The notes under the pieces are model-generated. The model searched no databases. It worked only from the letters and a program-made list of their open reading frames with translations, and was not told the DNA's origin. The translations under genes and the position numbers were made by a program. Shown piece after piece: positions 1 to 9,119 of a DNA stretch of 64,000 nt. Numbering within the stretch: position 1 is the first letter of the stretch; each line of letters opens with the position of its first letter. This DNA comes from Arachis hypogaea (lineage: Eukaryota; Streptophyta; Magnoliopsida; Fabales; Fabaceae), in assembly GCF_003086295.3 (NCBI RefSeq), contig NC_092046.1, positions 109,285,363 through 109,349,362 on the forward strand, written 5' to 3'.

Positions 1-10
1 GCCTCCTTCC

Positions 11-538
11 ATGGTGTTTGATGTTGATGTTGAGAAGAGCGTACAACCTCCAAGGCAGATCATGGTTAAAGATTTTGTAGAGGTTGATCAAGGGGTAGAA
101 GATGTCAAAGAAGAGCACAAGGGAGTGGAGCTTGAAATTACCTTGCCAAAGTTGTTGGAAACCCCTCCCCCTAAGTTGCCATCATCCTTCACAACATTCA
201 AGTGGGTAAAATTCATATCCCATAGCTTTCTAATCCCACTTGAATATGGGCTACTGGAGACGGATGGTCAACTTAGAGCTCTTTGTGGCATTAAAAGTAA
301 GAGGAAGATGGCCAGTGATAAGAATTGTCAAGCAAGGTTCCACATGGTTGTGTGCTCAAAGTTTAAATGCAAAGGTTGGTGTAAACCTCAACTGAATGGG
401 TCTAGGAAGTTGTTTGGCCACTTACGTGAGAATTCAGACTGCTTGCCACCCGGAGGGAACAATATTGCTCAACCAAAAGACGGGTGCAAAGGCAAGGTCT
501 GGGACCCCGGAATCCATTCTATCAATCACCACTCTTAG
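11..538 (+). CDS. Unrecognised retroelement ORF upstream of the post-pol hairpin of element A
   Basis: This 175-codon frame begins at an ATG and ends with TAG. I do not recognise a catalytic domain. The N-terminal half is acidic and proline-containing (VEVDQGVEDVKEEHKGVEL). The C-terminal half has a Cys/His/Trp-rich patch (KFKCKGWCKPQL, then GSRKLFGH) that might bind nucleic acid or metal, which is a guess. It sits where the integrase end of pol lies in elements F and N, about 170 bp before the conserved post-pol hairpin, so it is part of a retroelement and not a host gene. The frame may continue upstream, because the window starts only 10 bases earlier. Similar-looking peptides are, from memory, common as hypothetical proteins in peanut annotations. 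Possible identities are the C-terminal part of a divergent gag-like ORF in a non-autonomous derivative, or a captured gene fragment. Confidence 0.45.
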   Translation: MVFDVDVEKSVQPPRQIMVKDFVEVDQGVEDVKEEHKGVELEITLPKLLETPPPKLPSSFTTFKWVKFISHSFLIPLEYGLLETDGQLRALCGIKSKRKMASDKNCQARFHMVVCSKFKCKGWCKPQLNGSRKLFGHLRENSDCLPPGGNNIAQPKDGCKGKVWDPGIHSINHHS

Positions 539-710
539 GGCCTGGTCACTTGCTTTAACTTACTTGAAGGCTTTCTGCGCCTAGGTTGGGATCCCGGAGG
601 CCATTGGAATCACAAACATTGGTGGAGATTCCTGGATCAGTACAATCACAAGCCACCATAACAGGAAGCTCATCAAATGTCCAACTTAAGGACTTTAACT
701 AAAAGTGCTA

Positions 711-728
711 GGTGGGAGACAACCCACC
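711..728 (+). other. Conserved post-pol hairpin (element A copy)
   Basis: The sequence GGTGGGAGACAACCCACC forms a perfect 6-bp stem (GGTGGG/CCCACC) with loop AGACAA. It follows the conserved lead-in GGACTTTAACTAAAAGTGCT. The same structure lies just downstream of the last gag/pol codon in elements F, N, K1, K3 and E. Confidence 0.7.
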
Positions 729-1947
729 ATGGTATGATCGTTCCTTTTTCATTTTTATTTAGTTTTATTTGTTTTCGAATTTTATTTTATTTTATTATAT
801 TGAACCTGGAGTTTTGCATCACATTCATATTAACACTGCATTCTGCATATTTCTTTTCAGATTATCAAAAAAAAAAAGTGCCACGCGACGCGTCCGCGTC
901 ACAGGGAGAGTAAAGAAAAATTAATATGAACAGAGAGTTACGCAGGAGCAACGCTGGAGGCGTGCCAATGGCACAAATCACCCCACGCAACTGCGTCGCT
1001 GACGCGACTGCGTCATATGGGAATAATGGCCTCCCACGCGACCGCGTCACTCACACGGCCGCGTGACCTGAAATCGGCGTAAAAAGGGTGTATGGCAGAA
1101 AGTTGAGCTGGAGTTGGGCTGGACCCGTGCTAGTAGCACAAGCCCTGCCACGCGAACGCGTCACCCACGCGTCCGTGTCATATTGGAAATAAGGCCACCC
1201 TCGCGATCGCATCAACCACGCGACCGCGTCACCCTGGATTTTGGCAATACTAAGTTTTGAACAGAGAGTTGTGCGACCGCGAGGCTGCACTCGCGCCACT
1301 AGCACAAATCGAGTCACGCGATCGCGTGCCCCACGTGTTCGCGTCGCCTAACCTTATTGCGCACCACGCGACCGCGTCACCCACGCGACCGCGTCGCCAG
1401 CGTCGCACAACCTATCCAGATTAGTGCCAATTTTCTTATCTTTTCTTCTCCGAATCCTTATTCTTCTTGTCTTTTCTTATTTCTTTCTTCTTCCTTTCTT
1501 ATTTTCTTTCACCTCCATTCTATTTAATTTATTTACATATTTTCATTCATTGCATTTTTGCATATTTTTATTTTCTTCTCTGAATTTTTTATTTTTCTAT
1601 TGGTGTAAAAAAAAATTTTTATTCAACTGTTGCATCTTTTCTTGAATTTATTTTGGTAACTTATTTTACACTGTGGGATGATATTAATTATCTGCCAATG
1701 CCAATCTTTTATGATACTTTCACTCCATTTGCATTGACATGAGCTTGTATTGATACTTCCATTACCGACACTCATCCCCTATACAAATTTTATACCACTG
1801 GCATGACATGGCTTCTATTGTTTTCTCACTTACCTGTTGTAGCTACCATGTAAATGAGACCATTATCATTTGGCATTAACCCACCCATACTTCATTTATT
1901 TTCTTATCTTTATTTCTGGGTTACTTTTCTTCCCTTTTTCTTTCAGG
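729..1947 (+). other. Non-coding leader between pol position and ORF2 in element A
   Basis: This 1.2-kb stretch has no supported gene. It starts T-rich, holds the CpG-rich palindrome array at 881-1410, and then runs for about 500 bp as T/C-rich sequence up to a splice-acceptor-like site. Small open frames here are by-products of low complexity. Confidence 0.7.
881..1410. repeat. CpG-rich palindrome array, ACGCGACCGCGT type (element A, before ORF2)
   Basis: Near-palindromic 12-mers of the form ACGCGNNCGCGT occur in pairs joined by a short CACCC-like spacer, at about 885, 985-1015, 1035-1065, 1150-1180, 1200-1230, 1315-1345 and 1363-1400. Between pairs a longer unit recurs (AACAGAGAGTT, then Ala/Gly-type GC text around 930 and 1260). 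The same word occurs in this family's LTR. Confidence 0.85.
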
Positions 1948-1950
1948 ATG
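1921..1950 (+). promoter_or_regulatory. Splice-acceptor-like site directly before ORF2 ATG (element A)
   Basis: A pyrimidine run (TTTTCTTCCCTTTTTCTTTC) ends in CAG|GATGGCC, with the ATG two bases after the AG. Elements F and N have the same arrangement. Use as a splice site is inferred and not shown. Confidence 0.55.
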
Positions 1951-2091
1951 GCCACCCGGAAGAGAACCGGAAGACATTTCCATGGGGAGACAAACAAGTC
2001 CATCTGCAAAATCCTTAGAGAAAAGCAACAGTTCAAACAACCCGTCTACCTGCAAATCTCAGCATGCACCGAGGACGGTGCAATCTTTAAG
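1948..2091 (+). pseudogene. ORF2 remnant, internally deleted (element A)
   Basis: The start MATRKR lines up with MATKKG of the F-element ORF2 at 56176, and the end CTEDGA lines up with GTEDGA just before the F stop codon. About 370 codons that in F hold the plant transposon-protein-like domain are missing, so only about 48 codons remain. The original stop is also lost, and the frame reads on into the following polypurine-like tract. I take this as a large internal deletion, leaving a non-functional gene. Confidence 0.7.
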
Positions 2092-2102
2092 TGTGGGGAG
2101 GT
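2089..2102 (+). other. Internal polypurine-like tract at ORF2 end (element A)
   Basis: AAGTGTGGGGAGGT is identical to the terminal polypurine tract at 3586-3599. It sits at the position of the ORF2 stop, as in F and N. Confidence 0.6.
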
Positions 2103-2850
2103 CGATACCGATCTCCGTGGGTTAGTACCTTCCTATCTCAAACACCAATGTTTTATTTTTTACTTGTTAGTTGTTGCATTTGCATATTTAATTGCATGTT
2201 TATTTGATTTTATGCATTTAGTTACTACTTGGTTGAAGTAATATTTTCTTTTTCAAGAAATTTTATAGCATTTCACTAAATTTAAAAAAATTTTTTTTGT
2301 TAAATTTGTTTGAAGTTGTAATTGGAACACGGTTTTTGAGCCAAAGAACACACAACCTGTGAGATTTTGAGCTTATTTACATGGTTACATTATTTAACCA
2401 TAAATATTATTCTTGTGTGTTTACTTCTCTATAATTGTGATCTTTACTCTGTTTCAGTCTATATGTCCAATATTTAGTGTATTTACATGTTTGCATATGA
2501 TTGAGGCCATTATTTGATTTTAGCTCACTTATCCCAAATAAGCCTACCCTTTAAATCACCCTTGTCAGCCACTTTGAGCCTTTTAATCCCATTTATTTTA
2601 TATTTTATCACATCACTAGCCTTAAGCAGAAAAACAATTAAATATCCCAAATGAATCTTTGGTTAGCTTAAGATAGAGATTGTGCATCAACTAAGTGTGG
2701 GGAAACTGTGGGAACATGCGTTAATAAGGGAATGTATCATGTTTCTAATTTAATTGAATATTGGGAATTTGGGAACCTACTCATGAAAAACTAAAATAGA
2801 AAAATAATGGAGAATCCATGTGCATTGATAAGTTCTGTTTGCTTTTATGA

Positions 2851-2910
2851 TTCAAAAAAAAAAAAAGAAAAAAGAAAAAAAAAAGAAAAAAAGAAAAAAA
2901 GAAAAAAATA
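2851..2910. repeat. A/AG-rich simple repeat
   Basis: A run of A interrupted by single G residues (AAAAAAGAAAAAAAA pattern) passes into TATATATAATAT. It looks like a microsatellite grown inside the element's 3' region. Confidence 0.8.
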
Positions 2911-3562
2911 TATATAATATAAATGAATAAATAAGGGGACAAAATTACCCCAATATTAAGTTTAATAAAAGATCAATGCACATGTGATAAAAAATTAAAG
3001 AAAATTTGGTACATGAGTATGGGAATTATACAAAAGTGGGAATTATGGGTAGCTAGGCATGAATTTAAAAAGTATACAGAGTATATGTATATTAGGTGAG
3101 AGCTTAGGTTAATTGAAGATTCATATTATAGCTCACTTGGCTATACATATATCCTTACCCTTACCTTAGCCCCATTACAACCTTGAAAAGACCTCATGAT
3201 GTTTGCATTGGTACATTAAATATTGTTGATTGGTTAGGTGAAGAACAAAGTTTAGAAAGCATGATTAGAGAAGAGTAGAGTGATTGACCCTAGACACTTG
3301 AGAGCTAGAGTGATATACACTACCAGTAAGGGTTCAGTGCTAAATTCTATGTTCCCTGCTTTCATGAACTATCTTCTTACAAGTTTACTTGTACCTTATT
3401 TTGTATGATTTGAATTAGTGAAATCCAGTTCATATTTGTTCTTGAAAGATTTGTTTATTTTTAACCAAGTAGGTAGAAACATCTTAGCATGTAGTTACAT
3501 TCATAGGTTGCATTGCATACTCTCTATCATTCCTCTTCATCTTTATAGCTTCTCTTGAGCTT

Positions 3563-3578
3563 AGCATGAGGACATGCT
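3563..3578 (+). other. Conserved pre-PPT hairpin (element A)
   Basis: AGCATGAGGACATGCT has a 6-bp stem (AGCATG/CATGCT) and an AGGA loop, extended here by a T-A pair. The identical 16-mer lies at the same distance from the polypurine tract in F (58893-58908) and N (42428-42443). Confidence 0.7.
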
Positions 3579-3585
3579 AGTGTTT

Positions 3586-3599
3586 AAGTGTGGGGAGGT
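3586..3599 (+). other. Terminal polypurine tract (element A)
   Basis: AAGTGTGGGGAGGT abuts the first TG of the 3' LTR, as expected for the plus-strand primer of reverse transcription. Confidence 0.75.
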
Positions 3600-4036
3600 T
3601 GATAAACCACTATTTCATGGTTTATCTTGTGCTCAATTGAGTGGTTTTTATCTACTCTTTACCCTCTTATTCATACTATTTGCATGGTTTTACATTTGCC
3701 TTCCTAATTATGTGCTTTGATTGAAAACATGCTTCCTTGGACTTATATTTGAAAACATTAATCCTCTCTTATTACCATTAGATGCCTTGATATGTGTGTT
3801 AAGTGTTTTCAGAGATTATAGGGCAGGAATGGCACAAAGGATGGAAAGGAAGCATGCAAAAGTGGAAGGAATACAATAAGTTGGAGAAATTGCTAAGCTG
3901 TCCAGCCTGACCTCTTCGCACTCAAACGGCTATAACTTTAGCTACAGAGGTCCAAATGACGCAGTTTAAGTTGCGTTGGAAAGCTAACGTTCGGGGCTTC
4001 GATTTGATATATAATATGATATAGTTTCCTTAACGC

Positions 4037-4076
4037 TAGGCGACGCGACCGCGTGATCCATGCAGCCGCGTCGCAG
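4037..4076. repeat. U3 palindrome pair of element A LTR
   Basis: Two related words (GACGCGACCGCGTG and CAGCCGCGTCGC) sit about 100 bp upstream of the TATA-like box. It is the same word type as the array at 881-1410. Confidence 0.65.
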
Positions 4077-4167
4077 TGACGAAAAACCAGCGTGGCAAAA
4101 TTCGAAACCAGCGAATTCTGGATTGTTTTTGACCCAGTTTGCGGCCCAGAAAACACAGATTAGAGGC

Positions 4168-4174
4168 TATAAAG
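4168..4174 (+). promoter_or_regulatory. TATA-like box in element A LTR
   Basis: TATAAAG lies about 570 bp into the LTR, with the palindrome pair upstream. It is the likely start of the R region, inferred from position only. Confidence 0.45.
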
Positions 4175-5073
4175 TGGGGGAATGCATCCATTCATGAGGA
4201 GGCTCTCACATTCACAATTTTAGGAGTAGATGTAGTTTTTAGAGGGAGAGGTTCTCTCCTCTCTCTTAGGATTAGGATTTAGGATTTAGGATTTCTCTTA
4301 GTTTTAGGAGTGACTCTCAATCCCAGGTTTAATATTCCTTTTACTTTATATTCTCTTCTACTTTTATTCATTCTGCTACTTCAGCTGATTATTAGATATT
4401 GCCAATTTGGTTTATGGATTCCTATGTTTAATTTGATTCAATACAATTCGAAGTATTTCAGTTTATGATTGTTTTATTCTATTTAAGATTGCTTTTAAAT
4501 TAATTTAGATATTTTCTTCCCTTTGGCTTTGGTTAAGTAATTGGTAACACTTGAGTTGTCAAACTCAGGAGTGGTTGAAATTGGCAGATTTTGCTTTAGT
4601 TAGGATTGCTCTAACACTAGTCTCTCCACAGGAGTTGACTAGGACTTGAGAATCAAGCTAATTAGTCCACTTGACTTAACTAAGTGGGATTAAAATCCAA
4701 TTCTCATCACATTTGATAAGGATAACAAGGACAGGATTTTCGGTTCTCATACCTTGCCAAGAGTTTATTTTACAGTTATTTATTTATTTTTATTGCTCGA
4801 AAATATACCTGTGCGCATTGCCCAAACTTCCAAAACCCCCAATTTACAATCTTCATAACCAATAATAAGAACATACCTCCCTGCAATTCCTTGAGAAGAC
4901 GACCCGAGGTTTGAATACTCGGTTATCAATTTTAAAAGGGGTTTGTTACTTGTGACAACCAAAACGTTTGTATGAAAGGACTTTTGAAGGTTTAGAAACT
5001 ATACTTGCAACGAGGATTTATCCGCAAATTTCTAGACCACGCAAAAGTTTCTCTCATCACCGATCAATTACTA

Positions 5074-5985
5074 TGGGCGTGCCACTTGAGCAAAGGGGCG
5101 TGGCACGCCAATGCACTATTCCAAGAAGAGCCTTCACTATGGCGTGCCACTTGGTATGAAGGCGTGGCACGCCAGCCCCAAGAAGTCACTTGGGTGTGCC
5201 ACTTGAGAACCCAGACGTGGCACGCCAAGTTTGAAGAGTTCAAAAATCCATGGACGTGCCACTTGAGCAGCATGGTGTGGCACGCTGGTACAACAATCCA
5301 GAGAAGGGTCTGAAGGCAATTGAAGACTGGGCGTGCCACTTGAGCAACCAGGCGTGGCACGCCAATGCACAAAGAACCAAAAGCAAGGACTGGGCGTGCC
5401 ACTTGAAGGCTGACGCGTGGCACGCCAACTACTGGAACCAAGATAAGATCATGGGCGTGCCACGCAAGCCTTTAAGTGTGGCACGGTAATATAAGTTTCC
5501 GGAGAGGATGAAGGAGGCCAATTACATGGGGCGTGCCACTTGGTATCGAAGGCGTGGCACACCACTCACCATTCTTCACTTAGGCGTGCCACTTGAGCAA
5601 CCAGGCGTGGCACGCCAGTGTCATTCAGAGAGCAAAGAAGCATTGGGGCGTGCCACTTGAGTTCGTGGCGTGGCACGCCAAACAGAGGAACCACTCACTC
5701 ACAAAAGGGGCGTGGCACACCGGACCCTGGGCGTGCCACGCTGGTTCAACTTTCCAGAGAAGCCTAGCCAAGCATAGAGCAAGGGCATGGCACGCCAGAC
5801 CTTGAGCGTGGCATGCCAATTCAAGTTTCCAGAGGCAAAGAAAGGTGGAAAAAGGCAAGGGGCGTGCCACTTGAGTTCGAAGGCGTGGCACGCCAAGGTT
5901 GTTAGAGGGACGAGCGTGCAACTTGAAGGATTAGGCTTGGCACGCCAAGCTAGAAATGAAGGGCACGTGACACGCCAGCTGAGAA
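5074..5985. repeat. Large bipartite hairpin array, GCGTGCCAC/GTGGCACGC type
   Basis: About 14 degenerate units start near 5075, 5141, 5190, 5253, 5329, 5392, 5454, 5529, 5582, 5646, 5708, 5785, 5860 and 5914, spaced about 50-77 bp. A typical unit is GGCGTGCCAC, a 12-16-nt spacer often beginning TTGAG, then GTGGCACGCC, giving a 9-10-bp inverted repeat. Sequence between units is largely unrelated. The overlapping open frames on both strands in this array are repeat artefacts. Confidence 0.9.
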
Positions 5986-6071
5986 GTCACGCTTATTGAG
6001 TGTTTTCTTTTCCCTCCAAAATGTAATTTTCCTTTTTCACTTTTGTATTTCTTTTATTTTACTAGGAGTAG

Positions 6072-6079
6072 TATAAATA
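6072..6079 (+). promoter_or_regulatory. TATA-like box in LTR B
   Basis: TATAAATA followed by a C-rich stretch lies about 85 bp downstream of the hairpin array, in the position expected for the LTR promoter. Confidence 0.55.
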
Positions 6080-7026
6080 CCCCCAAGGAGTACTCAAGAA
6101 TGGGGTCAAGCAGTCAATTTTAGATCCACTTTTACACTTCACTTTTGAGTACTTTTTGAGCTATGAGTAGCTAACTTCCCTCTCATTGAGAGAGGGAGCT
6201 CTATTGTACTTGATGGATTGATAATAGTGAAATTCTTCTTCTCTTCATCTTTTCTTTGATTTGCTAGAAGGAATTTCGTTCTTAATGCTTATTATTCAAT
6301 TATCTTGGGAAAGAGATTGAATGCAATTGGGTTTCATGGGAACCTTGGGAAAAGAAACATGGAACCATGCTTGAAATCCTTTCTCACACTTGAGTAGAAT
6401 CTGGATTTTGGTGTTTGGATATGTGACATATAATCCTCCCTCTACTTGGACCTATAATGGTGTGTGGTATAATCAGGGACCAAGCATATCTCTCTTCATG
6501 AGCAACTAGACCAAGGAATTGGCTATTGATCAAGATCTGAGAGATTGAGTCACCAAGGGATTGGGGCTCAATCAATCATGATTGCCAAGAGGTCAATGAG
6601 TTGCATGATTGAAGAGGATATAAGCTAGATTTGATCCAAAGAGACAACATCTCCCAATCTCAATGAATTTCCCCATTCTTATCTATCCATTTCTTTACAG
6701 CTTATTTTTACATTCAGCAATTCCCTATCCCCATTTACATTCAAGTCATTTATGATTCTGCACTTTACATTCTGCCATTTATATTCTTGCACTTTATTGC
6801 TTTTCTTTATATTCTAGTCATTTACATTTGTCATTTACAATTCTTCACTTTACAATCCTATTGATCCGCTTGACTAATTCATAAATTGATTAAAACTTCT
6901 CGAATTTGCCAATCTCTGTGGATACGATCCCACTCCACTGTGGGTTATTACTTGACGATAATTTTGGTGCGCTTGCCAAAAGAACTAATTCACCAATTTT
7001 GAATGAGGTGTGAATTTTAGTCATCA

Positions 7027-7540
7027 CTAACAGGATTATATGTCATATGTCCCAAATAGTTAATGTAATTAGCAATTTAGGAGGAATTTGCTTTTAAGCT
7101 GTTGTTTAAGCGAGATAACTCTCTCAAGAATCACAAGAACTCATGTAGAATAAGGGTCATACTCTCGTTCCACCCAGATTCATAAGATTAAAAACGAAAA
7201 CAATCCTTGAAACTGAATCAATACATTAATTAAAATAGAAAATCAATAGTCTTAATCCATAGAAATAAACAGAGCTCCTAACCTTAACCAAAGAGGTTTA
7301 GTTGCTCATGACTTACAGAGATAACAAGTGTTCTGAAAAGTGCGGAAGAGAGAAGATCCAATATGTCCCTTAAAGGGTGAATCTATTCCCTTTTATATCT
7401 AACCTAATTTGATTTGAAACTAAAATAAAATATTCAATTCTAAATCTAAAAAATTTTGTTTATAAGTAAAAATTACAAAAATAAGATAAAAGATAATAGT
7501 TGAAAGCTAAATCCCACTAAATATGCTCCCTTAGGTTTAG
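7027..7540 (-). mobile_element. Reversed LTR fragment of unrecognised family
   Basis: Read on the minus strand this has LTR character: a TATA-like TTAGATATAAAAGGG, then text like the R/U5 part of the K LTRs (GGAGCTCTG, a run with TTAATGTATTGATTCAG, and a GAGTTCTTGTGATTC-like end). Both ends are abrupt, and no terminal repeats or target duplication were found. There is no gene in this stretch. Confidence 0.45.
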
Positions 7541-7576
7541 TTGCTTGGGATAAGCAACAGTTTATGTTTGGTGTTG
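7541..7576 (+). other. K-family 3' internal end (polypurine-tract region) left of the K1 LTR
   Basis: TTAGTTGCTTGGGATAAGC followed by TTTGGTGTTG matches the K3 sequence that abuts its 3' LTR (minus strand, 21285-21330). Its presence left of an LTR that is also followed by a PBS is unexpected. Confidence 0.6.
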
Positions 7577-9095
7577 TGATGAGCGGATATTTTATACGCT
7601 TTTTGGCATCATTTTCATATAGTTTTTATCATGTTTTTTTTTTTTTTTTAAGTTTTCATAGCTTTTAGTGTTAAAATCACATTTTTAGATTCTACTTTGA
7701 GTTTGGGTGTTTTTGTGTAATTTCAGGTATTTTCTGGCTGAAATTGGAGGGCTGGAGCAAAAGTCTGATTCAGATATAGAGAAAGCACTGCAGATGCTGT
7801 CCGGATCTTATCTCCTTACACTCGGAAGAGCTTTTCTGGAGCTACCAAAGTCCAAATGGAGCGTTCTTAATTGCTATGGAAATCTGACTTCTAGAGATTT
7901 TTAGCAATGTATAATAGTCTATGCTTTGCTTCAGAATAGAGGGCCCAAAACTGGCGTTCAACGCCAGCCTCTTGCCCCATTCCAGGCATCCAGCGCCCAA
8001 AAGAGGATACCAGCGTCCAAATGCCCAAAGAGGACCCCCTAGCCAGTGTTCAATGCCCTAGAGGCCTTCTAGCACGTGGATCTCATCAAAGCTCAGCACA
8101 AACACTCACCAAGTGGGCCCCAGAAGTGGATTTTAGCACTAAAAAACTGCTTTACCCTTTCTTATGTAATCCTTAGTCATTAGTTTAGTTTTTAAGGGAT
8201 ATTTTACATAATCGTATAGACCTCTATGCCATATTTTCGTTTATCATTGTGTTTTCTATCAGTATTAGTTTCTAAACCTCCTAGGTTGATGGGAGGAGCC
8301 CTGCTGAGTTTTATGGATTAATAAAAGTATTACTGTTTCTCTTCAATCCGTGTTTAATTTAATTCTAAGATGTATTTTCGTTCTTGAACATGATGAATGG
8401 GATGACCCATGACAATCATCTTCGTTCTTCATACTAAGACCGCGTGCCTGACAACCACCTGTGTTCTTCTTAGGTTCGTGTGAATACTTAAGTGGAAAGC
8501 ATTGAATCGCCAGCTTGACTATACATCTCTTAGACGGCTAGTTCACGACTTCGTTGGGGACTTCTCGAGACACCAATTCAGCCGAGGTATGGGGAGATTA
8601 GGGTCTCTGTGGTAGAGGCAAGAACCAAGGCGCAACATCCTCTGATTCGGAAGATTTGACCTTGTCTGTGGCATTTTGAGTAGGATCTCCAAAGAGAATG
8701 AACTACAGGAACTTCACCCTCAATCAGACTGGATCCGTACTAACCATGGGGTTCAGATCTGGAAGAGTATTGGCGGCTGCTCAAACCAGCGTCAATCACA
8801 TACAGCTTGCCATAGAAGAAATCATTCACAATTGAAGATGGTAAAACCAAAGTTAATCCAGAAGGACAAAGCAAGTCCAAGCCTTAACCATCTTCTTATT
8901 CTTATAATCAAACCTTGTACTTCCACCTTCTAATTCCAATAAATTCCTACCCACTTGACTAAGATCTGCAAGATAATCATAGCTTGCTTCAAACCATAAT
9001 CCTCGTAGGATCGACCTTGACTTACTCAGGTATTACTTGGACAACCCAATGTACTTGATGGTTCAGTTGTACGAAGCGTGGAGATTCGTGCACCA
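7577..9095 (+). mobile_element. LTR of K1
   Basis: It starts TGATGAGCGG and ends TTCGTGCACCA, and is followed by a PBS, so it acts as a 5' LTR of 1519 bp. It holds GGCGTTCAACGCC-type palindromes near 7950-8060. It lacks the PBS-like relics that extend the K2, H and K3 LTRs, so it represents a shorter, probably ancestral, LTR form. Confidence 0.8.
7950..8065. repeat. U3 palindrome cluster of K1 LTR (GGCGTTCAACGCC type)
   Basis: One clear copy (CTGGCGTTCAACGCCAG) is followed by decayed copies (CCAGCGCCCAAAAG, CCAGCGTCCAAATGC, CCAGTGTTCAATGCC). It occupies the same LTR position as in K2, K3 and H. Confidence 0.65.
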
Positions 9096-9101
9096 AGTTT
9101 T

Positions 9102-9119
9102 TGGCACCATTGCCGAGGA
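9102..9119 (+). other. Primer binding site of K1 (tRNA-Asp type, decayed)
   Basis: TGGCACCATTGCCGAGGA differs at three positions from TGGCGCCGTTGCCGGGGA, the tRNA-Asp-type PBS of Athila/Tat elements. It starts 6 bases after the LTR end. Confidence 0.7.

Larger units (their letters stand above)
2103..3585 (+). other. Non-coding 3' region of element A
   Basis: This AT-rich region has no gene. It contains a conserved hairpin at 2381-2401 (ATGGTTA, 7-nt loop, TAACCAT), an A-rich simple repeat near 2850-2910, and the hairpin AGCATGAGGACATGCT at 3563-3578 just before the polypurine tract. Homologous regions are 57442-58915 (F) and 40966-42449 (N). Confidence 0.7.
1..5059 (+). mobile_element. Element A: 3' part of a Ty3/gypsy Athila-like LTR retrotransposon (F family)
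   Basis: The window opens inside this element. From about 676 onward it matches element F (54660-60386) in order: post-pol hairpin, palindrome array, splice-acceptor-like site, ORF2 start, polypurine-like tract, long AT-rich 3' region, terminal polypurine tract and a 1460-bp LTR starting TGATAAACC and ending CTCATCA. Two parts differ from F: pol is replaced by an unrecognised ORF at 11-538, and ORF2 is almost entirely deleted. The LTR is followed directly by the truncated LTR B, so A probably inserted into B. The left half and the matching target duplication lie outside the window. Confidence 0.85.
3600..5059 (+). mobile_element. 3' LTR of element A
   Basis: It runs from TGATAAACC to CTCATCA (1460 bp) and matches the two LTRs of F. 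The first 30 bases hold an inverted repeat (GATAAACCA/TGGTTTATC). The palindrome cluster is at 4037-4076 and a TATA-like TATAAAG is at 4168-4174. GAGACGACCCGAG-like text near the 3' end is shared with the N and F LTRs. Confidence 0.85.
5060..7026 (+). mobile_element. LTR fragment B (5' end cut by element A)
   Basis: The 3' end has LTR-style text (a GTGGATACGATCCCACTCC-like stretch, then TTACTTGACGATAATTTTGG and a final GTCATCA). It resembles the reverse complement of the E LTR end at 45092-45200, so B and E are related families. The array at 5074-5985 is followed by TATAAATA at 6072. The LTR start is missing, which fits insertion of A at this point. No PBS follows, so this is a solo or truncated LTR. 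Confidence 0.7.

Noticed and set aside
1424..1645. Hydrophobic small frame after the A array
   Set aside because: Pyrimidine-rich probable intron end, with no conservation as protein in F or N.
5074..5985. CRISPR-like repeat/spacer look of the B array
   Set aside because: Repeats are degenerate, unequal in length and spacing, inside a plant LTR, and there are no cas genes. It is a dyad array.
5005..5999. Several overlapping open frames of 60-125 codons on both strands with recurring WHAN/ACHAS-like peptides
   Set aside because: They are translations of the GCGTGCCAC/GTGGCACGC array. Palindromic GC-rich units keep stops away on both strands, and there is no domain or start context.
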